This document shows positions 39,703 through 50,701 of a stretch of 64,000 bases of DNA, in pieces; position 1 is the first letter of the stretch; every line of letters starts with the position of its first letter. The notes under the pieces are model-generated. The model ran no database searches and was not told the DNA's origin. It saw only the letters and a program-made list of their open reading frames with translations. The DNA comes from Saccharomycopsis fibuligera x Saccharomycopsis cf. fibuligera (taxonomy: Eukaryota; Ascomycota; Saccharomycetes; Ascoideales; Saccharomycopsidaceae): assembly GCA_001936135.1 (NCBI GenBank), contig CP012813.1, positions 124,001 through 188,000 on the forward strand, in the 5' to 3' direction. Position numbers and translations under genes: made by a program.

Positions 39703-42700
39703 ATGTCTGATAACAACAACAAAAATATCTCTGGTAACCCCAAGAGATTGGTTCCTCAATACATCGGTCAATTCGATGATTCAAATCCTGTTCAGCAAAT
39801 AATCGATGTCGATGATGATAGTAGCGAGCCTATACAAGGAGATTTGGAAGAAGACATTGAGCTAATCAGCGATGAGGATGATGATGAGGATGATGATGAC
39901 GAAGAAGAAGAAGATGATGATGATGACGACGTTGGGAACTACGATGATACCGATGTCCAAGCAATTGACGAAATCAATGACCCTAACTTGGTATATCAAC
40001 AACAAGAAATAGCCGCTGCTGCCGTCCCGGCCAATGATCCGCAGAGCACTGTCGCTGCTGCAAAATCAAATCACAAAGTGCACCACCCTGCTACAGACTT
40101 TGACTACTGGTCTCAAAGCTTAACCCCAATTGATCCCGAATACCCAATCAAAGATTCTAACCATTATACTTGGGAAATATCCAATTTCTTGAAGCTCACT
40201 GAACAAAAATATACATCACCAAAGTTCAAATGTGGCGAGTACGAATTTCACATACTACTCTTTCCTCAAGGTAATGAGACTAACTCTTTAGCTCTTTATC
40301 TTGCCCCTACCCCTCCTATCAAGAAAAATCCAGACACGGGTTTGGAAGAAACTGATCCTGATTGGCATATCTGTGCTCAGTTCGGCTTTATGATCTGGAA
40401 TCCAGAAAACCCAAATATCAGATATTTTAACCAATCGTCACATAGATTCAATGCTGAAGAGCCTGATTGGGGATTTTCTAGTTTCATCAACCTATCTAAT
40501 TTGACGGAAAAAGCTCCTAAATCAGCAATAAATCCGAATGGTGATGGTTTTTTAAGCAACTCCAGACTCAACATTACAAGTTTTGTGAATGTCATTGATG
40601 ACGTTACTGGTGTCTTGTGGCACAATTTCAACAACTATGATTCTAGAAAAGAGACCGGTTTCTCTGGGTTAAGAAACCAGGGTGCTACCTGTTATCTAAA
40701 TTCTTTAATTCAGTCATATTATTTCACCAGAATATTCAGAAAATCAGTACTTCAAATTCCAAGCGAAAATTCTTCTAATGGAAGCAAAGGTACAAATTTT
40801 ACTCTTGCTTTGCAAAGGTTATTTTATTTCTTGCAAGAAAATGAAGATGCGGCGGATACTAATGAACTTACCAGAAGCTTCGGTTGGGATGCCGCTGATA
40901 GTTTTACCCAACATGATGTGCAAGAATTGAATAGAATTTTGATGGATAGATTGGAAGCAAAGATGAAAGGGACTGTGGTGGAGGATTCGTTGAACAAGAC
41001 ATTTGTTGGTAAGATGAAATCCTACATTCGATGTGTGAATGTTGATTATGAATCATCGAGAATTGAAGATTTTTGGGATATCCAATTGAATGTTAAAAGT
41101 TTGAAAAATTTAAATGAAAGTTTTGAGAATTACATTTCTAAAGAAATGTTGGACGGTGAAAATAAGTATGATGCTGCTTCATTTGGGCTTCAAGATGCCG
41201 AGAAAGGGGTGGTGTTTGAGGAGTTTCCAAATGTTTTACACTTACAATTGAAAAGATTTGATTATGATTTCATGTACGATGCTTTAGTGAAAATTAACGA
41301 CCGTCACGAGTTCCCTGAAAATATTGATTTAAAGCCCTATTTGGATAAATCAAACAGCAAGGTGATGAGCGAAGATTGGGAATACGAGTTGTATGCTGTT
41401 TTGATCCATTCTGGTGACATCTCTTCTGGTCATTATTATGCAATGATAAAACCAGATGCTGACTCTGGTTGGTTTAGATTTGATGATGACAAAGTTATTA
41501 GAGTAACGCGTAATGAGGTGTTTGAGGATAATTTTGGTCACAACAGACTTCCTAATCAAGTTTTGCAAAAACTTACCAGAAGTCAATATAATGAATACCA
41601 AATTAGAAGACACACATCTGCTTACATGTTGGTATACTTCCGTAAATCAAAGCTCAGTGAAATTTTGTGTGATTTTGATAAAGATAAAGATATACCAAAG
41701 CATATTAGAGATGAAGTGGAGCGCGAAAAATTGGAAGCCATAAGAAAGAAACAAGCTATTCGTGAAATGCATTTATACTTGAAGATACATCTTTACGGAG
41801 CAAGCAATACCTGGGTTAATTATCAAGGGTTTGATTTGGGCGTCAACAGATATAATGGTGGTGGCGTTAATGGTAGATGGAATGCTGCGATATATGAGAA
41901 TCCTGGTGAGCTTAAATTGTTGGAAAATAGTAGCATTGGTAAAAATGAAGTTGATATCAGCGCTGCAAATTCTGAATACACAAAATACGATACCAACTTG
42001 GCTAACCCACCTAAAATTTTGAAGAAATTGAGAACCACAACAATCAAAGAATTATATGAAGACATTATACACAATGAATTAGCACTTAAAAATCCTGATG
42101 CAGAATACAAGTACATTAGATTATGGATTTTAGCACACAGAAAAAATGAAACTACCAGACCTGATTTACCATTGGGCTACAAACATATGGTAAAGAATGA
42201 AGATGGAATTGTTGTTTCTTCTGATGCAGATGGATTTATGATGGTTGAGCATAAGAAAAATGACTCTTCTGCTAAGGGAGATGGCAATTGGGATATTACT
42301 CATGTTCCGGAATCTATCAGTGTAGAACAAATTCTTGACAAATTTTCTGCTAAGAAAAGTTTTGGGTTATATCTTTGGGTTGAAGATATCAGAGATGACT
42401 TAAGCAGCATATACAACTTTGGTAAATCATTCGTTGCTAATGACGATTTATACCACATCAACAATAAGGGTAGCAAATCAGCAAACAGAATGAGTCTTGA
42501 TGACATTGGTGGAACCGGTTACGATGCCATTGCTGATGTTAAGCAGTCAAAGCCGGAGACAAGCAATGATCTTCCAACCAAATTTGGGTTATTGCCAGAT
42601 ATTCCAAGAAACTTTTTGGAATTTCCAAGATTATTTGAAAGTATTCATGATTTGATTGAAGAAAAACTGAGTGATGATTCAATGTCACCAAAGGAAAAAG

Positions 42701-44316
42701 AAGAGATTAAACAAATTTTTAAGCCGGCAAATATCACAAGTACTTCTGCAGAAATCCTTATTTTTATCAAGTACTTTGATAGAGAGAATCAGACATTAAC
42801 TGGTCTTTCGCACTTGATTGTTTCGAAGAATGCTCTTATTAGTTCCATTGTTCCAATTTTAAATTATACTATGGGATGGGACAAGAATACCAAATTGGCC
42901 ATTTATGAGGAAATCAAGCCAACAACTATTGAGCTAGTCAAACAATCAAACAACTTTTTGTCGAGCGAATTACAAAATGGCGATATTCTTGTGTTTGCTA
43001 AAGATGAACTGGTGAGCGAAGTTTCCGAAGATCTCGAAGCTTCCAAATCCAAGATCAATAAACTCAGTGACATAGAAGAGCTTGAGCCTTACAATGACCA
43101 AGATCCAGTTGAAATCAAAGTTGGCAATAAAACTGATGGCGATGTTATTACTGTTACAAAGAAAGATGTTGTAATCAATAGAGACAAACTTATTGATAAT
43201 GTATTAGTTAAAAGTGATACTGTTTTAGATTTTTACAAGTACCTTAAATCAAGAGTACATCTTGTTTTGCGACCAGAAAAGCAAGAAGAAGACGAATCAC
43301 TTTCAGCTATCAAAGATTCAGCTATCTTAAAGACCAAGAAAAAATTGGAATTTCAGTTCTGGGCTGGAGCACAAACCAGTTATGTCGATATTGCTGAAGC
43401 AATTGGTAAACAATTGAATATTGATTCCAATCACATAAGATTGTACGTTGTACCATTTTCAGGTACTGCCAGTATTCCACTCAAGAAACATTATACTATT
43501 GGCTTGATTGTTGGCAAAAATTTCAACTATAACAACAGCTTGACATTGGAATATGAAATTTTGAAAATCACTTTGGATGAATTGAGCAACTTAAAATTAA
43601 TTAAACTTAGTTGGTTGCCGTCAGGAGTTTTGCACGAACACGTTTTTGAATTTTTGGTAGACAAGAGTGAAAACATCGATCTGTTGTTGGACAAGTTTGT
43701 TAAAAAAATTAACAAAAATAATGATGCATTGCACTCAAAGGATAATTTGTTAGTTTGGAGAGTGCATCCAAGTGAACACAGAATTGTCAAGACATGTGCT
43801 TTAGAAGACAGTTTAGTCTCGTTACCAGCTAAATCTACATTATACGTGCGTCCATTCAGCGATAATGATGAGAAAGCAGAAATTAATGATTACATTTACA
43901 GTGAGGTCCCGTCCTACGAAAAAATTGCTGGTGAAGAGCTACTTACGTCTTCAGGCAAATCGGTAAAGAAAAACCTGAACGGATTCATTGTTGAAGTGAT
44001 CCAATTTTTTAAAGATCCTAGTTCACTACATGGTATACCATTCCATTTTGTTTTAAAGAAAAATGAAAAGTTTGCTGATACTAAGAAGAGATTGCAACTC
44101 AAGTTATCATTAGGTGATAAAGAGTTTAGCAAAGTTCAAATTGGGTTGATCAATAAGCATAAGAATACCGATGCTAGATACTGCAGCAAAGATGCGGTTA
44201 TACTATATGATGAAATAACTGAAAATGATGCAATTTTCTTGGATCACCCAGATAGAACTCAGCATCGTGCCAACTTCAATGGTGGTGGTGGTGGTGCAAT
44301 TTTCATCAAAAATTGA
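39703..44316 (+). CDS. UBP15: Ubiquitin-specific protease, USP7-like
   Basis: A 1537-residue frame from ATG 39703, longer than Saccharomyces Ubp15 (about 1230) mainly through an acidic Asp/Glu N-terminal tract (about 40-90) and C-terminal expansions. Order of domains: MATH/TRAF-like (about 150-305, starting HYTWEISNFLKL), USP catalytic domain (about 322-640) with Cys330 in GLRNQGATCYLNSLIQ and His577 in SGDISSGHYYAMI, then tandem ubiquitin-like folds of the USP7 C-terminal type (about 670-1500). The protein removes ubiquitin from substrates and in Saccharomyces acts in cell-cycle timing and at peroxisomes with Pex6. The catalytic residues are intact. ATATAAAA at 39599-39606 is the likely TATA box. 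The C-terminus ends in a Gly run (GGGGGAIFIKN). Confidence 0.96.
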   Translation: MSDNNNKNISGNPKRLVPQYIGQFDDSNPVQQIIDVDDDSSEPIQGDLEEDIELISDEDDDEDDDDEEEEDDDDDDVGNYDDTDVQAIDEINDPNLVYQQQEIAAAAVPANDPQSTVAAAKSNHKVHHPATDFDYWSQSLTPIDPEYPIKDSNHYTWEISNFLKLTEQKYTSPKFKCGEYEFHILLFPQGNETNSLALYLAPTPPIKKNPDTGLEETDPDWHICAQFGFMIWNPENPNIRYFNQSSHRFNAEEPDWGFSSFINLSNLTEKAPKSAINPNGDGFLSNSRLNITSFVNVIDDVTGVLWHNFNNYDSRKETGFSGLRNQGATCYLNSLIQSYYFTRIFRKSVLQIPSENSSNGSKGTNFTLALQRLFYFLQENEDAADTNELTRSFGWDAADSFTQHDVQELNRILMDRLEAKMKGTVVEDSLNKTFVGKMKSYIRCVNVDYESSRIEDFWDIQLNVKSLKNLNESFENYISKEMLDGENKYDAASFGLQDAEKGVVFEEFPNVLHLQLKRFDYDFMYDALVKINDRHEFPENIDLKPYLDKSNSKVMSEDWEYELYAVLIHSGDISSGHYYAMIKPDADSGWFRFDDDKVIRVTRNEVFEDNFGHNRLPNQVLQKLTRSQYNEYQIRRHTSAYMLVYFRKSKLSEILCDFDKDKDIPKHIRDEVEREKLEAIRKKQAIREMHLYLKIHLYGASNTWVNYQGFDLGVNRYNGGGVNGRWNAAIYENPGELKLLENSSIGKNEVDISAANSEYTKYDTNLANPPKILKKLRTTTIKELYEDIIHNELALKNPDAEYKYIRLWILAHRKNETTRPDLPLGYKHMVKNEDGIVVSSDADGFMMVEHKKNDSSAKGDGNWDITHVPESISVEQILDKFSAKKSFGLYLWVEDIRDDLSSIYNFGKSFVANDDLYHINNKGSKSANRMSLDDIGGTGYDAIADVKQSKPETSNDLPTKFGLLPDIPRNFLEFPRLFESIHDLIEEKLSDDSMSPKEKEEIKQIFKPANITSTSAEILIFIKYFDRENQTLTGLSHLIVSKNALISSIVPILNYTMGWDKNTKLAIYEEIKPTTIELVKQSNNFLSSELQNGDILVFAKDELVSEVSEDLEASKSKINKLSDIEELEPYNDQDPVEIKVGNKTDGDVITVTKKDVVINRDKLIDNVLVKSDTVLDFYKYLKSRVHLVLRPEKQEEDESLSAIKDSAILKTKKKLEFQFWAGAQTSYVDIAEAIGKQLNIDSNHIRLYVVPFSGTASIPLKKHYTIGLIVGKNFNYNNSLTLEYEILKITLDELSNLKLIKLSWLPSGVLHEHVFEFLVDKSENIDLLLDKFVKKINKNNDALHSKDNLLVWRVHPSEHRIVKTCALEDSLVSLPAKSTLYVRPFSDNDEKAEINDYIYSEVPSYEKIAGEELLTSSGKSVKKNLNGFIVEVIQFFKDPSSLHGIPFHFVLKKNEKFADTKKRLQLKLSLGDKEFSKVQIGLINKHKNTDARYCSKDAVILYDEITENDAIFLDHPDRTQHRANFNGGGGGAIFIKN

Positions 44317-45980
44317 GGAAAACTTAATTTTTTTTTGAAGGTTTTACACGTTTTATATTTTGTCTTTTTTTTTTCTTCCTTTTCGATTCTCCTGTTTTTT
44401 TGTTTTTTAGTTTTGCTATATGTATGTGTTTTTTTTCTATTGTTAAATGTAATTTTCAATTTTACGCCTAATGGTATGATATTTTGACATCTTTGTTAAC
44501 TGTACTGTAAAATTTAGAGCAAATTGAAAGGTGAAGTCATGATTAAAGATAGCAAGAAAGGTTTGGCCATGAAGCTCTTTCGGATTGTGGCTTCACGCTG
44601 CTGAGGCCATTTTTAATTATATCGTAACCACGTGTTTGTAATAACATGGATTTTACTAAGACGCCCAAGCTATCTTAATGGCAGCCCAATGACATACATG
44701 AATACAATCCTCAAGAATTATCACGCTAGGTGATTCTACAAGCAGTTACTTGTCAGGTAAAAAGACAAAGAGAACTTTTGGTGCTTTTATAAGTGAGGCT
44801 CTAAGTACGCTCAAAATACTATGCTTAGCAAAATAATTTTGCTTTGGCAATACATAAGGCTTTTAAGGAGGTCTTCTTTTTGAACTAGATATAAGTGCAC
44901 ATTCTGATTTTCTACTCAATTTCGTTGGTATACTATTATTTTTAAAAAGAGAAAGTAGGGGCTAAGCAGATGCAAATAAGGTACATATTTGATTTGACAG
45001 TACCACTCCGCTAGAAACTGCGGTGTGTGAAGTAGGACAAACAGGTATACCACTGTTCAGCTTATACGTCAAAGGGAACTCTTAGGGTACAAATTATAAC
45101 AAATATCAAACAAGTTCGGCCACCGGTATACCATTACATATTTAGAACTTAGCTAGTGCTTGAGTTTGTGAAATGTTTTGTTTTGAACATAGTTTTTCAT
45201 CCATGGCCGATAGCCGTCCGAATGGGGAAACCTACGCAAACAACTCAATGTTAACACTGAGTGCATTCCATTTGGGGCACCGTCAAATGCAGAAGTTGGC
45301 AATTTTCAGGATGGGTTTCTCTGCATGCATGCGCCATATCCTAGTCTTAACACTATCACCACCACCATCAGCAAAAAACGATAATTGCCTGGAAAGCAGT
45401 TGGCACCGTAGCGCTGTTAGATGACAGCTCTTGGGGATATTCTATTCTTCTTTCTTTCCGTTTCTGTTTTTTGTTCTCTCTCTTTTATTGTACATAATTG
45501 AGGTTTTGTTGTTTTGTTGTTTCTCCTTCTATCTCTGTACATTGAAACACTTGAGAAATAGAGGTAAAGATATTATTTGGACGAATCGTACCTTTGTTGT
45601 GATTTTTACCACTACCTTCACTATCGCCACTTTCGTCTTCGTCATCTTCATCACTATCTTCAGTATCATCATAGACAACACATCGTTGCTACTTCAGAGA
45701 CTCATATACTGATCCAGATCTGCTTTCTTATACAGTGCAACAACTTCTTATTTCTCGTCTCTATTCTAGCTTTATATAAAGTCTTTGTTTTCACTTTACC
45801 CAGAATAGTTTTTGTTGTTTCGGGTAGCTTGATATACTGAAACTGAAAATAATTTTCAGTATTGTTACTGTTGTTAATAGCAATATTACAACGTCTGACG
45901 CTGCTACATGCTATATCTACTATTTTTACAAACTTAAATCCCGGTTATTACTGTTTTCTACATCATTCGATACATCCACA
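44317..45980. promoter_or_regulatory. 1.7 kb STE4 upstream region
   Basis: No gene is convincing; frames at 45173-45840 give simple or hydrophobic peptides. CACGTG (Cbf1/E-box core) occurs at about 44629-44634. TGAAACA, the pheromone-response-element core of yeasts, occurs once at 45543-45549, about 430 bp before the STE4 ATG. A single 7-mer match is weak evidence. Confidence 0.4.
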
Positions 45981-47621
45981 ATGAGCGCTTTCAGTCCACA
46001 ACAATTTGTTTCACCGCAGCAGCAACTTAAGCCATTAATTTTGAATAACTCTGCTGCTCCTTCACCATCTCCCTCAACACCAAATCTCATATTACCATAC
46101 CAGACTCACCAACTTCAAACTAATAGTGGTGCCGCAGCAGCTAGTGTGGTATCGGTGCCAACAACACCACATGAATCTAGAGAAGCACAAGTCTTAACAA
46201 TGCTTAAACGCAAACTAGAAGTAGCCAACCAAGAAAAAGAAATCCTTGAAGCTCAAACAAAACGCAAGTTAAACAATTTGAAAGACTCAAATTTGCTTAA
46301 ATTTACCGAAACCATTAAGCCAATAACTCATCTCAATTTGAAAAATGTTCATAGTTTTAATGCACATCGACGTCCAGTGAGGGCAGTTTCGTGGCTGAGA
46401 GATTCAACACATTTTGTTTCTGCTGCTGATGATAACAATTTAATTATCTGGAATGCTAGAACTAAACTTAAAGAACATTTTGAGCCTTTGAAGACCGAAG
46501 ACGAATATGTTTTTGCTTGCGATATTTCTCCAGATAATAGTTTGGTTGTCTGTGGTGGTTTGAATAACCACGTTTCCATTTTCAGAGCCGGCATGGCAGG
46601 AAGCAATAACTCAAATATTCAAAACAATAATACTAATCATGATAATAATGGCAAGAGTGCTAATAGCAAAGATAATGTGATAAACTCATCCAATCTTATT
46701 TATGGCCAGGAATCAATTCAATTAGCTACAAGATCAGCACCTTCAATAGTTTGCCGTTTTAAAGGCCATGATGATTGTATCAGTGATGTTAAATTCTTAA
46801 ACAATCATGAAATTCTCTCAGCTTCCAATGATCGGCACTGCGTTCTATGGGACTTGCACAAAGGTACTAAACTGCGTGGGTTTGCTGATCATTTAAGTGA
46901 TGTCACTGGACTAAGTCTTTCCCCAGCCGATCCCAACTTATTCTTGAGCTCTTCGGCGCTGGACTCTTGTGTTCGGCTCTTCGATGTTAGAGAACAACAA
47001 GGCGGTGGACTAGTATCCCAGTTTGGCCCCGTGGGTGATGATGCCACTGCTGTAGTTTTCCACCCCCAGGGAAATGCATTTGCTGTGGGGACAAGAGATT
47101 CTGCATTGACCTTGTATGATATCAGGGTAGGTAATATCAAACTTGAAGAGTTTGTGTTGCCAGTTAGTCAGCGTACTCAACAACAACTTACATCAGTTAA
47201 ATCACCATATTCTCCTAGATTTTCTCCAATTGGTTCTGGTGGACCTACCAGTGCTGGCCTTGGTGCCGGCCCCAATAGCGCAAATGCTGTGGGTGGCTAC
47301 ACAAGTGGGATGGATATTTGCCAGCGCCGGTCAAGTGTCATAAGCATTAGTGGATTGACCACGGCCACTAGCGCAACTAGCACTAGCAACACAAGTGCAG
47401 TGGATGTTGATGGCGTAGAAAGTATTAGTTTTTCTAATTCGGGAAGAGTGCTTTTTTGTTGTACCCCAGACATTGGAAGTTTTGCTTATGATATTCTCAA
47501 GGGAGAAGTTATTATGAATATGGATCAATATTCTTCATTGGCTAAAGTTAGTCCCGATGGATATGCAGTATTAACTGCCTCAGGGCCAAATCATAACATG
47601 TCATTGTGGACATTTATGTAA
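45981..47621 (+). CDS. STE4: G-protein beta subunit of the mating pathway
   Basis: A 546-residue frame from ATG 45981, compared with about 420 in Saccharomyces. The N-terminus (1-65) is Ser/Pro/Gln-rich. A coiled coil (about 67-105) should bind the gamma subunit Ste18. WD40 repeats start at about 122 (HSFNAHRRPVRAVSWLRDS), including DNNLIIWNART, CRFKGHDDCISDVKFL with NDRHCVLWDLHKG, DSCVRLFDVRE and DSALTLYDIRVG. Two low-complexity inserts break the propeller, one Asn-rich (about 205-240) and one Ser/Gly/Ala-rich with SPYSPRFSP (about 395-460). It is released from the alpha subunit on pheromone binding and recruits Ste5, Ste20 and Far1 at the plasma membrane. CTG encodes residue 327 (SA-CTG-DSCV), a WD-repeat position where Ser is common. 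Confidence 0.9.
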   Translation: MSAFSPQQFVSPQQQLKPLILNNSAAPSPSPSTPNLILPYQTHQLQTNSGAAAASVVSVPTTPHESREAQVLTMLKRKLEVANQEKEILEAQTKRKLNNLKDSNLLKFTETIKPITHLNLKNVHSFNAHRRPVRAVSWLRDSTHFVSAADDNNLIIWNARTKLKEHFEPLKTEDEYVFACDISPDNSLVVCGGLNNHVSIFRAGMAGSNNSNIQNNNTNHDNNGKSANSKDNVINSSNLIYGQESIQLATRSAPSIVCRFKGHDDCISDVKFLNNHEILSASNDRHCVLWDLHKGTKLRGFADHLSDVTGLSLSPADPNLFLSSSALDSCVRLFDVREQQGGGLVSQFGPVGDDATAVVFHPQGNAFAVGTRDSALTLYDIRVGNIKLEEFVLPVSQRTQQQLTSVKSPYSPRFSPIGSGGPTSAGLGAGPNSANAVGGYTSGMDICQRRSSVISISGLTTATSATSTSNTSAVDVDGVESISFSNSGRVLFCCTPDIGSFAYDILKGEVIMNMDQYSSLAKVSPDGYAVLTASGPNHNMSLWTFM

Positions 47622-48447
47622 ATTCTGGCGAAGCTTTAAAAGGAATAGCAAAAGATAAGAAAAACCAAAAATTCGTTCATGCATGTTGTTTTACACTGCA
47701 TAACGTGCAGGTGAAGAACAATTCCTTCTTTAGGAAAAAATGTTCCTGTTTCTTGTTTTCTTGTTTTCTTGTTATCTTGTTATCTTGTTATCTTGTTTTC
47801 TTGTTTTCTCGTTTTCTCGTTTGTCTTTTTATGTTTTTTTTTTTTAAAAAAAAAAACTTTGTTTCTTTTGTTTTTGGCATACATAGTGAGGATTTTTTAG
47901 CAACATATTTTAGAAAAAAAAACTGTTTTGTTTAATGATTTTTTTAACATAAGTAAAGAGCTGTTTATTAAACAGCAAGCAAGATTACGTGACTCAGTAA
48001 GTGGCTGCGCACAATTAGAAATCACTTTCCTGGGATGAAGAGTAAACCAAGAAAAAAAAAAATACACATACACTACATTGTAGATGATACTGCATTGTTT
48101 GGTAAATTTTATTTTGGTTATCAAATAATGACTCTGTAGCTCGGGAGTTTGTGATGCTTTTTCCGCGTTTTTTGTGTTTCTCAATAATATCCAGGTAGAC
48201 ACAGAAGTCTGAAAACAATGTAGAAAACCTTACTTATATTGATACAAAAAAAAAATTAATAATAATACTAGATAATGATAATAATGGAAGCTATAGTAAA
48301 AATTACACAGACATGGCAAAAAAGATAAAATCAAGAAAAGTCGAGCATATTCAACAAGAAGAGAAGGAGTAAAAAAAAAATTAAAAATCAATGACAAAAA
48401 AAAAAGTTTGAAAATGGAGAAAAAAAGCACCGCCCATCCCCTTAAAT
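47622..48447. other. Convergent 3' flanks of STE4 and TAF14
   Basis: An 826-bp spacer holding the 8-bp array, T- and A-rich tracts and no convincing ORF. Confidence 0.6.
47753..47816. repeat. TTGTTTTC/TTGTTATC 8-bp tandem array
   Basis: Eight contiguous 8-bp units: two TTGTTTTC, three TTGTTATC, two TTGTTTTC and one TCGTTTTC, followed by a decayed copy. It begins 132 bp after the STE4 stop, probably in the 3' UTR or terminator. Confidence 0.93.
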
Positions 48448-49657
48448 CTAATCAATATTGGAATTCTTTTTAACGTAATCCCACAAGCTTTTCAACAATC
48501 CATCTGGAAAAGTATACAAATCCATAGTAAATTCCCCTTCATCAACATCGTTTTTCACATTCATATCAGGAGTACGGTTATCAGTAACCATTTGTACCAC
48601 AGTTAATAAATTATCTTCAGTCAATTTAGTCAATCCATATGCTAATTTCTCTAAATCAATTGATCCTTTAACTGAACTGGTCTTTGGCTTTTTCGGTTTA
48701 GAACTAGAATCAGCCCCCGAAGCAGCACCACTGCCAGCATTTTTCCGTTTTTCACCAGCACCAGCACCACCAGCACCAGTAGTGCTAGATGGAGTTCCTG
48801 CTGATGCTAGAGCTGGACTATCTGGTCCACCAGCGGCACCAGGCGTCGCACTAGCACTTCCGGCAGCATCACTGAGAGAAGGCACTGGACCAGTTTCTAA
48901 AAGCAATCTAGCCAAGTTTGGTTTATTGGTAGGAACATTAATTTGATGATCAGTGACGTATTTATTTTCTCTGAAATTTAAATCATGATTGATTTTACGT
49001 TCTCCACCACCAACGAAATGCACAGCAATGATGAGATCAAATTCACCCCATCCTTGTTCTTCAATTTTGAATGGCGGTTTTTTGATTACGCGAGTTGGGT
49101 TTTGAAACGTTGGATGCAAATGATAAGTTACCTTATCAAAAATGTTTGCTTGGACTTCTTTGCCCTTGGAGTTGACCATGGAAATTTCAATGGACCAGCC
49201 TCTCATTGGGAAACCTTCCTGGACTGGAGGAATATCTTTAAGAATATTTTGGATGGTTGTGACTCTGATTGTTCTAGTAACCTATTTCAGTAGTTAGTAA
49301 GATAATCCATATGATGAATATTTATATATGTATATAAACTTCTGTGTAAGATGTTTGGTAGAAACTTATTGGCAATATTAAAATATTCTTCATTTAATGA
49401 AGTTCCTTCAAACCCTAAAACTGGGGTTTTTATTGCTCTATTATTTTGAGTAACAAAGTCAACAATACTCAAAATCACTGAATTGATGGATGCAGTAAGC
49501 TGTTTGATGATCTTGGCTTGATCAACGCGTTTTTAAAACATATTTATTAATCCCAAATAATCTTGTAAATACTTCAAAAAGAGCTTCTCAAAAAACAGTA
49601 AAAAAAATAATAAAAGAAATCAAAAGGAAAAAAGAAAAGATCACATACCTCGGACAT
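48448..49657 (-). CDS. TAF14: YEATS-domain transcription factor subunit
   Basis: Joined on the minus strand: exon 1 is 49649..49657 (MSE) and exon 2 is 48448..49281, giving 280 residues. The 367-nt intron starts GTATGT, has TACTAAC at 49293-49299 and ends ATAG. Splicing yields MSEVTRTIRVTTIQNILKDI followed by PPVQEGFPMRGWSIEI, matching the Taf14 opening. The YEATS domain (about 1-140) includes KVTYHLHPTFQNPTRV and EEQGWGEFDL, the acyl-lysine reader. An Ala/Gly/Ser-rich linker with KKPKTSS (about 145-205) replaces the short Saccharomyces linker. The C-terminal ET-type helical domain (about 205-280) binds subunits. Taf14 belongs to TFIID, TFIIF, INO80, SWI/SNF and NuA3. TFG2, a TFIIF partner, is the divergent neighbour 1.04 kb away. 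Confidence 0.96.
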
Positions 49658-50701
49658 TATTGAGTATTACTTTTGTGTGTTTGGGCTGTATTTGGTTTAT
49701 TCTAAATGCACTGACAGATTGGGATTTCCTAATAGTTTGGCCTATCCTTGTTTAATTTGACTTTACTTATGTCAATGATACTGATAACTTGAACTTTGTA
49801 TTTTTAATTACTTCAGAACTTGCCTGTAATTTTGAACAGTCTTCACTAAGAATTATGGATTTGAATTGACAGTTAGAATCCAATGATAATAAGTCTGCGC
49901 AAAAGGGATAGCGAATATCAACTGACCACTGAATAGTTGGTTGGTAGATTGATCGAAATGAATTGAGTTAAAGTGAATTGGCTTGAAAAATGGCGTTTCG
50001 TTAAACACTGCAATGATGTACAAGAAAAACTGTTTGTCGCAAGTGATGTATTTAATCTTTCAACGTGCAAGATCCGAGTGTGCCTCGTATTTTCACTGTA
50101 CTTTGATTCGGTGATAGGTTTACCTGTATTATTTCTATTCTACTTTACGTTTCTTTCCTTTACTTTGTTGTGGTTATTTTTTTCCCATTTTTGGCCGTTC
50201 GTTTTTTCGGTGTTTTTCTTGCCTGGGGTATTGCATGTGATTTGTTTATTTAATTGGGAGAAAATATCTGTCAATAGTATATAAAGAATTGTATATACCC
50301 CCTACTAATGCAATAAACAGTTGATATTCACATGACGTATATCTTTCACCTAAGAATCATTGGCAACAGGGACAAAAATAATTAGTGTGATGATTATTAA
50401 AGAAGGGAGTGATACCACTTTAATGAGACAAGAGTAACAACAGGCATCTATCCTCAACACTTCAGCCAATCATTTGGATCTCAATTAGAGTCACTTCCTG
50501 TTACGCATCGTTTTGCTCTTTATTTTGCATAATCATTCAGATCTATTGTTTGCCATTACTTCAGTGGTCAATCTTGTGACTTAATCTCAGAGAGCCTTTC
50601 GCCACTTGACACAACAAAATAACTGCAAGAGTATTATCTCTTACATCATATCATATCGCCCTGCTAGCAGTTTTCAATATAAATAATTCAAACTTTTAGC
50701 C
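49658..50701. promoter_or_regulatory. Divergent TAF14-TFG2 spacer
   Basis: A 1.04 kb spacer with no convincing gene. Both flanking products are TFIIF-linked (Taf14 and Tfg2), so a shared control region is possible; no specific motif is recognised. Confidence 0.4.

Noticed and set aside
45173-45840. Three short frames upstream of STE4
   Set aside because: Peptides are hydrophobic or random and codon use is not gene-like; the region behaves as promoter.
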